Assembly: GCA_034509925.1 (NCBI GenBank)
Contig: CM067537.1
Location: 7,087,001-7,151,000 of the forward strand
DNA from: Hirudinaria manillensis
Taxonomy: Eukaryota; Annelida; Clitellata; Hirudinida; Hirudinidae
DNA: 64,000 bases
Direction of reading: 5' to 3'
Of the stretch, positions 37,713 to 48,996 are shown piece after piece. A program made the translations under genes and the position numbers. Under the pieces are notes generated by a model. It worked only from the letters and a program-made list of their open reading frames with translations, was not told the DNA's origin and did no database searches. The number at the start of each line of letters is the position of its first letter. Within the stretch, counting starts at the first letter, position 1.

Positions 37713-40700
37713 ATGATAAAAGTCAAAACCGAGGGGAAAAAAGAATCAACGCTTAAGAAGGAAAGTCGAAGAGAGGTCAAGCAGAGTGTCAAAGTTCAAA
37801 AGTCAACGAGATCCGCCGACACCAGCAAAAACAAGAATTGCCTCGAAGATCCGAAAACCATAGGAAAATCGGACAAAAGGGACTCGTATAAAAAATCAAC
37901 ACCAGGGAAGCAGGACAGGCTGAACAAATTCAAAATAATTCAAGGAGCCGTTGAAAGTAACTTAGAAAAAGTTGAGAAAGGAAATGACATCGTGAACGAA
38001 ATGATCGAGAGACTTCCAGAAATCGATGACAGCCCTTTGAGAGCGGACGAAGACGTGGAACAAGAAGTTGATGGACCTGAACACGATAGCCAGGAAAACG
38101 AAGATCAGGAAGCTGACTGGTTGAGAGATGAAGTACTCGACGTCATCGAATTGGTTCGATCGGATGACCTGGAATCGCTGGCCGAGGGATTCCAAAACTT
38201 CGGCCTGGAAAAATCAGGAAAGTTGTGCGTCGAGAGCGATAGGAGAGGACTCAGTCCGCTGACTTTGGCAGCGGAGATGAACAGAATAGATATAGTGAAG
38301 CTGATGATAGAACAACTCCCAAACCTGGACCTACCGAACGTGGTCGGCGGATGGACCGCCCTGCATTCCGCCTCTTCCCAAGGCCACGTGGACATGGTTC
38401 AACTCCTGGTCACTGCAGGTGCACGCGTAGAAGTCGAGGATCGAGAAGGCTGGACGGCTTTGCACTTTTCCAGCGACCTCGGATGCCTGGAAGTGGTGAA
38501 GATCCTGGTTGGAGCGGGAGCAGACGTCAATTCGACAACTGCAGAGCTGTACACGCCTCTCTATCTCGCTTGTCAGAGCGGTCAAATCGACGTCGTTAAT
38601 TGGTTACTGGAACGAGACGTGAATATGTGCCGGTCCGATAAAGATGGATGGACGGAGCTTCATGCAGCGTGCAGCAAGAATCACGAAGCAGTTGTAGAGT
38701 TGCTTCTCAGTAAAGCGCTAGACCTAAAAGGCTATGTGAATGCAAGAACTAGAGATGGCATTACACCATTATATCTGTCAGCACAGCACGGGTTTTCAAA
38801 AGTGACCAAACTTTTGATAAACAACGGTGCAGAAGTAAATAGCCCCGAAGAAGATGGTTGTGCTCCCCTTCATGTCGCTTGCCAGGGAGGTCACTATCAG
38901 GTCGTTAAGGTCATTTTAGACTCCCCAAATTCAGATGTCAACTTGGTTTCAAAAACAAAAACTGCCTGGTATCCACTTCACTTTGCCATTCAAGAAAATC
39001 ACGCCGAAGTTGTTGAACTGCTCATCGAAAGAGGGGCCACAGTGGACGTGCTATCCTCGAACGGCCATACTCCCCTCCATTTGTCGGCCGGATGCGGCAA
39101 CCTGGAGTGCTTGAAGGCTTTGCTTCTGCACGGTCACGCCAGTCCAACCGTGGCGGATCAAATGGGCTGGTGCCCCCTCCATCACGCTTCTCAGAACGGC
39201 CACCTTGAAGCGGTCAGAGAACTAATTCAATCGCAGAGGCAATCCAAAGACCAACCGCTTCGAGGTGATGAGGCGATCAAGTCTTACGTCGACCTAAAAA
39301 CCAAAGATGGAGACACGAGTCTCCTAATAGCAGTTCTCAACGATCACTTTTCCGTTGTCGAATATTTGCTGGAATGTGGAGCATCGATGGGTGAAGAAGT
39401 CTTGGTCGAGGATTCTAATGAAGAAAACGTTGCGCCGGAAGAATGCCTCTCAACACTTCATGCTGCCTGCGAAGCAGGCAATCCATCTATGATCCGCCTG
39501 TTGATCAATCACGGAGCTAACGTCGAGGTGAAAGATGGAAAGGGCTGGTCGCCTCTTCACTGCCTCGCAGAAACAGGAAATATCGATTGTATAGACGCAT
39601 TGCTTGCCAACTTTATGTCTTCTCCCGAACATAACGAACTTTCTAGCATTGAAAGTGGTTTTGGAACGTCAGAAGTCCAGAAAAAAGAAGAAATCTCTCC
39701 TTTTGATGGAGATGTGACACCGTCTCCTGAATTTCCATCTCCGTACATGTCCAACATCCCTAGTCTGGTGGAAACGCCGAAACACAATTCGATTCCCTTA
39801 GCATCAGATGAAGATCGTGATGCGTATAAGCACATTCTAGACGCCCAGACTTCGGACGGTCACACGCCTTTGTTTATAGCAGCTCACTGCGGCCAGTTGG
39901 AAACCGTTATACATCTCCTGAAACTAGGTGCGAGAAGCGACATCGTGGATTACCTAGGATGGTCATCTTTGCATGCTGCCAGTGCCAAAGGTCACACAGA
40001 CGTGGTCCAAGTCCTACTCTCTTCCTCAGGATTGGATGTCAATCGTCGCACCTATCACGGCTTCACATCTCTGTACCTCAGTATCCAAGAGCGACGGTCT
40101 AGAACGGCTGAATACTTGCTGAGCGAGGCACTAGCTGACCCTAACCTCTCCGAAAACCAGGGTTCTTGCCCTCTTCACGTGGCTGCCCAAAACGGCATGA
40201 CGGATATCATCGAAATACTCATGCTTTCCGGAGCTCTCGGCAACAAGACCGACTCCAGCGGCTGGACTGCTCTACATTTTGCAGTTCAGGATGGCAAAGT
40301 GAATACAGTGAGGTTGTTTTTCTTTATGTTCGTTTGAATAATAACTTGTATTTTTTCTAACATAATTTGGTTTAATTTAATTTCTGATTTCCATACAAAT
40401 AATTCTTCAAATAAAATTCAGTGGGAATTAAATTTTGAACAGAAAACTCATCGAGCATGGTTTAGACGTGGATGCCCAGACCAAAGCAGGTGTCACATCT
40501 CTGTTCATAGCCGTCCATAAAAACTACGACGATATTATTGATTTCTTGCTTCAGGTGATTATTTGTCAACCAATTAATGGACTCGACAACATTCTTGTCA
40601 CCACGAAAATTTTGTTTGTTTTCCTGTTTTATAGCATCGCGATGAATGTAGATAAATTTTGTATAACAGCATGGAGCCAGGACAGATCTATCCGAGTCTG

Positions 40701-41881
40701 ACACCGGTCTAACCCCTCTACACTTGGCCTGCGACAGTGGATACTTGAAGATCGTTCAGAGACTGTTGACGGCAGGAGCAAACACAGAAGCTGAAACGAA
40801 ATACGACCATTTGAGGCCTCTCTGCCTGGCCATCAGATCGAAGCATATAGCCGACGAAACGGTTCTCGAGGCAGTAGTAAGGTCTCTACTTTCAGAGGGA
40901 GCTGATCCAATGCCGCCCGTAACTTCGGGCTTGTCGGCCCTTCATATTGCTGCCCAGAAGGGTTTGACTGGGGTTGTCCAAGCCCTGGCGGAACATGGGG
41001 CAGAAGTCGACGCTCTGGATGAAGCCGGCTGGACACCGCTCATGTTTGCTAGTCGTTGCGGTAAAGACAAAACCGTCAGGGCTCTCCTAGCGGCCGGGGC
41101 TAAGCCTGATAACATCAAGGATGAGTGCAGGAATTCTGAGAAGGTGGATGCCCTTTTGCTGGCTGTTCAGAACGGACACATAGATGTCGTCGAAGCCTTG
41201 ATACTCTGGTCTTGCAACATCAACGCCCGAACGGGAGATGGGACAACTGCCCTCTACTGTGCCTCTCAGCATGGCGATCTCGAAATGCTCCAAATGCTGC
41301 TCTTCAACGGAGCCGATCCAAACATCCAGGACAGGAATGGCTTCATTCCACTTCATCCGGTTAGAATTATTAGTTAATCAATTCGTCAATGTTTGATTTT
41401 TTTAATTCATTCAGCAAAATTTCTACACGAATTCCAGGCATGCTTAAATGGTCACAAAAAGGTGGCAGAATCGCTGGTTAAGGCTGGCAGTTCGGTCGAT
41501 CACCAGGCCAAAGATGGAAGCCGTCCGATACAGTTGGCCGATCGCAACGGACACGAGGAAATCGTCGACTGGCTTCTAACCGAGGGGGCAAAGCACCCGG
41601 AATACGAGGACAAACTGGGACTGACGAGGTTCATGTCAGGCTGGGGAGCTTACCTGAGGAACGTCTTGGTTAAGGCCTACAAACACGGCATGGACGAGTA
41701 TGTCCGTATATCCGGAGACGATGAGGAAAGCGCTGCTGGAAAGTCAACCGTGGTCGATGGAAGGACCGGGAATCTGCAACGAGAGGCTGCCGTGGAAAAG
41801 CTGAAAGTCGGTAGTGGAAAGTTGAAAGGCAGACAGAAGGTCAGGGATTCTCCAAGAACATCACAAGTTCATAAAGTGTGA
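37713..41881 (+). CDS. Large ankyrin-repeat protein (about 27 repeats)
   Basis: Exons 37713-40312, 40443-40554, 40670-41359 and 41438-41881 (1281 residues); phases agree and each junction restores an ankyrin repeat (NTV/RKLIEHG, LLQ/HGART, PLHP/ACLNG). Residues 1-150 are charged and repeat-free (Lys-rich, then acidic). About 27 repeats of 33-34 residues follow, with the usual G-TPLHLA...LL..GA core. A Ser/Pro/acidic linker of about 60 residues separates repeats 13 and 14 (near residue 640-700). After the last repeat, a 115-residue tail (FMSGWGAYLRNVL..., then basic) has no known domain. No signal peptide or membrane segment, so probably a cytosolic scaffold. It is much less AT-rich than its surroundings. 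I cannot name an orthologue. A uORF and a 5' UTR intron precede it. Confidence 0.88.
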
Positions 41882-42258
41882 CTTTAAAAGTTAAAATTAT
41901 TATTATAATTATTATCTTTATGACTAATTTTTTCTCTCTCCGTTCAATATGTCTTTCGTTCAATCTTTTTACGAGTCAATTTTATTTGAAAAAGAAATTC
42001 AACAAAGCTATCCGTGTGAGTTTTAGTTTGCGAAAATTTTTAATTTAATAAATATAGCCATTAATAACACTTAATTAGACAAATATTTCTAATAACAGAG
42101 ATAAAATTTCACGAAATACGTCATAAAACGTAAAAATCTAAAATGTACCTTGTCAATTTCAGCGATTTTCATTTTAAATCTTTGGCAATTATGTCTCTAA
42201 TTAATTCCAAATTAAAACAATTGCTAATTAAATTGAATGTTTTCCATATAATTCAACA

Positions 42259-44160
42259 TCAATTGATCCACTGTAAAATCTTATTCTTAAAACCCCACGT
42301 GGATCCATCCGTATGAAAGTCAATCAGGTTGAGGGTTAAATTATTTGGAACGGTTGAGTAAATAGCATACTGGTTATTCTTGACATAGTTCAAACCTTCA
42401 GATTTGTTACCGCAGGTGTAGATCTGTGAGCAAGATTGAGGAATTAGGGTATTTTAAGTTAAAATATATTTTTAATAATTTCATCGAGATTTATTATCAA
42501 TAACTTTACTAATTAAATTTAGTTTGTTCGGTTGCAAATGGTTGAAAATTTAGTTGGAGAGTTGGTAAGAGTTTATTAAATAGTGAATGAAAGTTCTTTT
42601 CATTTTAATGAAGGATTTCATTTCAGTTTAAAACATGAAGGTATAAATATGTTTTGAGTTAAATTATGGGGCTTGCCAATAACTAAAGTTTTTTTTTTAA
42701 TAAATAAATAATTAATTATTTCTTTTTTAAAAATTGATTTAAAAGAATATTAAATCTGCCGTATTATAAACAAAATATTTTTTTAAACCAACTTTTTGGA
42801 GGAAGCCTTTTGAAACCAGCGAAGGTTCAGTTACATTTTCTTCTGTTATTTCGCAACAATAATTTCCAGTTGTTTTACATAACTTGGGCTTGCAGAGAGA
42901 TTTAACTGTATTGGTGAGCCTCTCAAATATGGAGCACCTGGGATGTTTGTGGGAGTAAAAGGGGTTGGAACTGACCATGACAGCCTGAGGTCTGGTGGCA
43001 TTCAGTATGATGTCCTTGTTGGCTTTACTAGCAGCTCCGTGGTGAGATATTTGGTAAATGTCAGTTAATAGCTCTTTTCCGTAGAATTTCACCAGCTTAT
43101 TTTGGGGTCCATTCTGTTCAGAGGGCAAATGGTAAATTTTGATTAAAAAAATTGGCATAGCATTAATATTTTGCTTAAGTAAAAGTTAAATGATTCAATC
43201 AATAAATCAAAGTTGAATTCAAAGCTAAACATAGTTTTCACCTCATAGTCGTTTGTTGTTAAGTCTTCAAAATCTCCATTCATCATAATCTTAACTCGGC
43301 CGATCCTTAAAGATAAGACTATCGAATCAGCATTCTTGTTAGGTCCGCCTTTAGAAGAGCATTGTTGTCCAACGTTGGCTGCCAACACTTTCGCCTGGAC
43401 AGATGCTTGATTTTGCACATTTCCCCTTCGAACGTTTTTGGAAAGCGTAGGACATAAAGTTAGAAAGCCGCAGGAGACGTTATTGGGTCCGCATTCTCTA
43501 CCATTGTTGAAAACTTTTACAGCTTTCTCCTTTCCTATCTTCTTGATCCAGTTCTTAATTTCCTCGGGAAGATCTTTCTGAGTGCATGATATGTAAATGT
43601 TGGAAACATTTTCTACAGCAGTGGCATTTGCCAGAACTTTAGGCAGCATACTGGTCAACAATTTCATTAATTAAAATAAATATATTATTTAAATTAAATT
43701 AATGCCTAAAATAGAAAATTAATGCTTACTTATAGTGGTCGTTGTGGTTGTGGGTAATTATGATATTCTTCAACAAATGTAAACTTTTTTCCAAAAATTG
43801 ACTAATTTGGGAGCTTTCCCAAGGTCCCTTTTGTGAATCCATAGAACCCATATCAAAAATAGTTAGTTCTCCGCTTGGTTCGGGGCATTGGATAACCCAC
43901 GAATCACCTTGTCCAACTGGCAATCCGTATATGTGCAAATTTCCATCTGGAGAAGGAAGCTTGACTTTTTCCGTTCCCTTAGATCGACTGTATCCTGACC
44001 TGCGAAACAACGCAATAAAACGCTTCAAACTTCCTATATAATTTATGCGATTATTTACAGGAAGGAAATACATTTCGATAAATTTATCACTTTTAAAACC
44101 GAGACAGACTTACCCAAACAAGAAAAATGTGATTAATAAAACATGATAAATTTGATCCAT
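42259..44160 (-). CDS. Secreted ComEC-like metallo-beta-lactamase-fold protein
   Basis: Minus-strand exons 44114-44160, 43730-43999, 43242-43650, 42835-43113 and 42259-42423 (389 residues). Signal peptide MDQIYHVLLITFFLFG; start YGLPVGQGDSWVIQCP and IFDMGS resemble the ComEC/Rec2 hydrolase start (VGQGDS, DTG). The metal motif HNHNDH is at residues 99-104 (HxHxDH), GDFE at 231-234 and SHHG at 266-268, all in the usual order, so the active site looks complete. The middle is Cys-rich, as in secreted proteins. The last exon (TCGNKS, AIYSTVPNN, TDGSTWGF) is joined by a phase-0 donor after 42835; if not spliced, exon 4 reads on to a stop at 42739. ComEC-type domains are mainly bacterial; transfer is possible. 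Substrate unknown, perhaps extracellular nucleic acid or phosphodiester. Confidence 0.75.
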
Positions 44161-44609
44161 TTTCGCAACGGTATAAGTGCGACTGAATGCTATACCGAAA
44201 GGAGAAGTCATAAATTTTATAAGAATTCCCAAGCAGACAATCAAAGATAAGATAAAAAAAATATGAGTACCGAACTTGTGAAAACAAATTTGAAGAGATT
44301 ATTTCATTTAATTGGGGAGATATCAATCAATGTTTATTATTTAGCAAATAAGTTTCTTTCAATAAACTTGCGCTTCGAACAAGATTTTGTTACTAGGTTG
44401 GATCGCTATTGATTATAAACAGATCGTCAGGAGACGATGGAATTCTTGTCAGAACGCAGGGAAAAAGTCATTCCATAATTGTTTTTTTAATTTATGTTTA
44501 GTCGTCCTATGGATAACTTCGAAAATGATGGCCAGTTTTTCTAAAAAGTTAGATTCTCAGTTTCTTCTCATTATTTTGTTGTCATGTTTATGACTAAGCT
44601 TTTCGAAGT
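44161..44609. promoter_or_regulatory. Probable shared promoter region of two divergent genes
   Basis: The MBL-fold gene (minus) and the phosphatase gene (plus) start on either side of this stretch of about 450 bases. No clear TATA box was picked out, and part may be a 5' exon of the phosphatase gene. An open frame at 44387-44593 has no features. Confidence 0.3.
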
Positions 44610-44639
44610 TTGAAAAAATATTTATGTAATGAACCTGCA

Positions 44640-47600
44640 GGTGGAACAGGGAAGCAGTCTCCACGGACTTATGGTTCAACAGGAACTACTCCGTATTACC
44701 CGAATTTAAGCTGCAAACGTTGGACAAAAATATCTTTGCCTCTTACTCTGGACCAGACTGTGGCCTTGCTTTTCTTCAAAATCTCGAAAGTGCACAAAGT
44801 GACTTTATGGCTGCACATTTCATTATTATAAATATTTCTTGTTTACTCTAATTTTTTCTTTGTGTTATCTATAATGTCTTGGTTGGAAATCTCTTCAATT
44901 ACATAGTTGATTTAGGTGAAAAAGCAAGAAAAGGCAGAGGCGATGCACCATTGCAGAGCAAACCGATTGCAGGAAGCACTAAGTGGAATCTCAAGAATAG
45001 GAAGGCCTATGGCATTTCCATGTCGCTGTATGATCAGCACCCAGTTAATGGAAAGATAACAGGTTCTGATTATGTTACTACTTGTGACCAAGTATCAGGA
45101 ATTTAAATGCAGTGTTAGGATTAGAAGATGTCTTTTTTTAATTTGATATTTGAACATGCTTCTAACTTTATAATTCTTTCATTCATAAGCTTTGCTAACA
45201 CACTAAGTGTTTACAAGGACCCATAACTCAATAATTTTGCATAAGACATTATTTCATAGAAAGTATTCCTATTTGTTTAATGACAAAAATTGATGTGAAA
45301 ACAAGTTGTAATAGAAGGTGACTGTAGATAAAAGATGTTTTGGATCCAGTCAGGTATAGGATTTCATAAAGAGATTAAAGTTACCAGCTGAAATAACCTA
45401 AATCAGATGTTTCGTTGATATAATTCATTTTTAGTCTCGAGAAAATGCATATCTAACAATTTATATTCAGGCTTAAAAATAATCTGATTATTAAAATAAA
45501 CCATTTGATGAGATAATTTACATCTGCAACTTTAATGTTAACAAAGATATTAGTGATTAAGACGAGGCAATTAGACCTTTAATTGCATGGAATTAAAAAA
45601 AAAATTGCCGTTGAACGCAAAGAAAGGAAAAAAAAAGTTTAACCTGAGTATGATATTAAAAAGTGAGATAGATGGCCATAGAAATTCATGTTGTAATTAT
45701 CAGAAAATCTAATTGAATATGTGACTTCATTGATGTTAATAGATTAATCCCCATACCCTTCACTGCTATTAAACAAAGCAAATGATCGCACTGCAGGCGA
45801 TCCGATAGCCGATTGCTTCGGCCTGTGCGCTCGGGGCAATAGTGCCCTGATGGTTGTCGCAGATGGAGTGAATTGGGGCGAGAAGTCCAGGATGGCAGCT
45901 CGATGCGCCGTCTACGGAGTCATGAAACATATCAACGAAAAGCTCTTCAGAGATGCTTGCAAGGATGCAGGACGGGAAGAAACAGGTTTGGACGAAGACA
46001 AAACCGATTCATCGATACCAGAGAAGGAGAGCATCGATCCGGGGATCGATGCAGGGAATAATAATGGAAGTGACAGTCTGATGTCCACCTCCTTGGCCGA
46101 AGAACTTGGGATTGAATGTGGAGATGGAAAGGATTTTGTGATTGAATCCACAAAGGTTGGTCTGTCTACTGTTGCTGGTTTGGTATAGCATAAAATAATG
46201 TTGAATTATTTATTGATTTCATGTTATTGCCAATTGTTTGAGATTTGTTTGCTGATGAAATCTCAACTTTGTTATAAATTTGTTACAAACCCTAGGACAT
46301 CTTCAGACTCATCCTGGAATCATTGGAATCCGCCCATAAGAAGATTCTGGAACACGACGGGGGACTGACAACCATCTGCGTCTGTTTCGTTTGTCCGATA
46401 GCAGACTCTCCTGACGATTCCTCCGATCAACCTCCATCTCCGGTGGATGATCACGCAACCGGCCTTCCCTTGAAGAAGTATGCTGCCTGTGTGGTCAACG
46501 TCGGAGACAGCCTGGCATTCGTCTTCAGTAGAAGGCACGGGGTGAGGGAGATCACCACGGGGTCGCACGACGTCACCCTCGAGAGAAACATCAGGGATGC
46601 CGGAGGGGCCCTGGGACCGGTGACCGAAACCGGAGAACCGGAACTGAACAACCTCACCTGCTCGGTCACCTGTGTCGAGGCAGGTGATGTCATCTTTCTC
46701 GCCACGGATGGGATCACGGACAACTTTGATCCGGTCGTGACAAAGGTGAATTTAATTGATTTGTATTTCTTATTTATATAATTATTGACATTCAAGAATG
46801 CAAGTCAAATTGGTTTCAGTTTTATTCTCGCATTTTTTGCTTTGATTCTTGGACTGAGACCTGGGTATTCCACGGGGATAATTGCCGCACCACGGGTTTT
46901 CATAGAAGTGCTTGCTTTCCCCAACTCTCACTTCCCCTTCCTCCCTTTCTTTCCCCACTATTGTCATTATGTGGTACTTTAGAAGCTGACCATTATTATT
47001 CATTAAGTGTGCAAAACTATTAACTGCTTGATTATGGTGGCTGATTATTATAATTGACCAACTTAATTTCAGTGAGGCCTGAAAATGGATATGGAATATT
47101 CTTTTAAAGATTCATTAAACTGTAAAATCCCGTCATAATATAAAATAATATCAAATAAATGCTTTATGCTTGTGTTAATGCTATTGCATCACTCAACTTT
47201 CTTATTCAGCTATTAGACTTTTTTTCAGTTTTCACCTCAACTTAATTCAACAATAATTTATTTTTAAATCCAGATTGCAGTGGCCAAGAAAGTGGATCCA
47301 TTGACCAGCTCAAAGCCAAGTCCAGACAGCAATGGAGCTGTCTCACAAAGTGAATGCATGCAAATCTCAATTAGTGAAGACATTTCAATACTTGATCCTG
47401 CTAAAGAACAATGTGTTGTGGAAACCAAAGACTCGTCTGAACGAGTACAAAATAGGCCTATGGTCGATGATGGCAGTTCAGGTGATATCAAGTTAAGAGG
47501 TGATATTCAGAATGAGGAAACTAATCCTTGCCATGGCTCTGATCCTGTGAAACCGGCAGCAAAGCCCGAACATATGCCTGAAGATGGATCGTGTTCCGAC

Positions 47601-48249
47601 AAACTTGATCCTATTTCTTCAACAATCGAAGAAGACTCCGTTGAGAAACCGGAAGATCGCAAATGCCTCCCGTCCGATGATTCTTTAGCAAATGACCTAA
47701 AAAATATTGCCATCGGTCACGATAAGCTAACCGAGAGCACTCATTCTGAACTCGAAAAGAACGAGACGAGTCCTGGATTGGAGAATGGAAAGCCGGTCAT
47801 GCTTCCCTTCGAAAGGCATAGGTATGCCATTAAAGAGATGGAAAGAGTCATCCATGAGTTTGAATTGTTTACTGAATGTCCTTGCTCTGCACAGGAATTG
47901 TGCGGGGCACTTTTACAACACGTCCTCAAACTGACGGATCCAAAGAGAAAGGTGGGTATAAAAATTCTTGCGGTACTTTTCGATCCCTTAACTCTCTATT
48001 ATTCTGAGATGCCAATTTGGGCATCAATGTTTCTTAAGTGTTTTATTGAAAAGCAAATTGTCATTGAACCAGGTCTTAGAAAATCCAGATTTGTATGGAA
48101 AAAAGAAAAGACTGAAGGCTGAAGAGAGACAGAACAGAGATTCTGAAATCGTTCTGAAACTTGCTCAGTCCCCAGGCAAGCTGGACCATGCCACTGTCCT
48201 AGGATACGAAGTTGGATGCTACAATGACAACGAGGATGAAGATTACTAA
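44640..48249 (+). CDS. PP2C-family (PPM) serine/threonine phosphatase-like protein
   Basis: Solid exons: 44916-45062, 45797-46155, 46296-46745, 47274-47951 and 48073-48249, all in phase. In order: [27 protein letters not shown] and [10 protein letters not shown] (PP2C motif DG with metal Asp); GGLTTICVC (GTTA-like motif); [12 protein letters not shown] (GDSRA-like); [10 protein letters not shown] (DGLWD-like metal Asp); and, after a roughly 175-residue Ser/Glu/Pro-rich insert in exon 47274-47951, a C-terminal [11 protein letters not shown] where typical PP2C has DN-x-T-x-x-x-V. The replaced Asn and the long insert mark a distinct subfamily; activity is uncertain. The 5' end is unresolved: a frame in 44640-44828 ([17 protein letters not shown]) may be an earlier exon, but no in-phase junction to 44916 was found. 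Ends with an acidic DNEDEDY tail. Confidence 0.75.
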
Positions 48250-48996
48250 GCTGATCGAGTAGTTCATATCTACTTAGAAAGCCTTGTAGTTGATCTGAGA
48301 AGTCTAAAATTTGCACGGATTGCCTGCTTCCTTTAGTTTTTATCGTTGTTATTTTATGCTTAGAAGCCGAGTTCCCTACTCTATGGAGAATTGTTTCTGT
48401 GCCACCGTTTTCGTTACTTATTTTCAATGAAGTGTATTAGGTGTTGAACTTTGCAATTTAAAGTTTATTTAGCTTGCTAAATACCGAGTACCAATTTTAT
48501 TTCTTTTCTACTCTCGTTTGATTGATATCAAGTCATTTCTAGTCTGGATTGCACTTGACTGGCAAGCCTTTTGTTTGGTTTTTGAATGCTCTCACCCAGG
48601 GCGTCTTGGTCGTCTCATGGTCTACTTTGATTCTGCTTGATTCCCTTTTAGGAATTATTTTTATTCCTTTTCTGATTTTTCCAATAAATGATGTCAGAAA
48701 ACATTTTTTTTTAAATTTTAGATGAGTTTTGTGTGGGGCTGGGAATAACGATATATTCGTCAGTATTTTATTTATCTTGATTAAACTGACTGAAACCAGC
48801 TTGAAAAGCTAGAAACTCTGCGCATTATTAAGGTCGTCAAAGAGTAATTTAGAGCGTAGTTTTAAGTCTAAATTACAATAAAATAAGTACAATTAATTTA
48901 TTTGTAGACAGTAGTGACCGTTGATTTTAAGGAAAATTGTTGAGTACGAGCTCATATTTAAGCGGAGGTTCTGTTTATGTTAAGCTATCATTTGAG
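48250..48996. other. Phosphatase 3' UTR and ATP6AP2 promoter
   Basis: A polyadenylation-type AATAAA lies near 48683. No gene recognised in the remaining 300 bases before the ATP6AP2 start. Confidence 0.45.

Noticed and set aside
38105-39835. Several antisense open frames in the ankyrin gene
   Set aside because: GC-richer coding sequence leaves long open antisense frames; the sense frame has unbroken ankyrin repeats.
44641-44830. A second plus-strand frame ([11 protein letters not shown]...FMAAHF) that also reads like protein
   Set aside because: It overlaps the [11 protein letters not shown] frame and has no usable donor; at most one is real and neither joins cleanly to the next exon.
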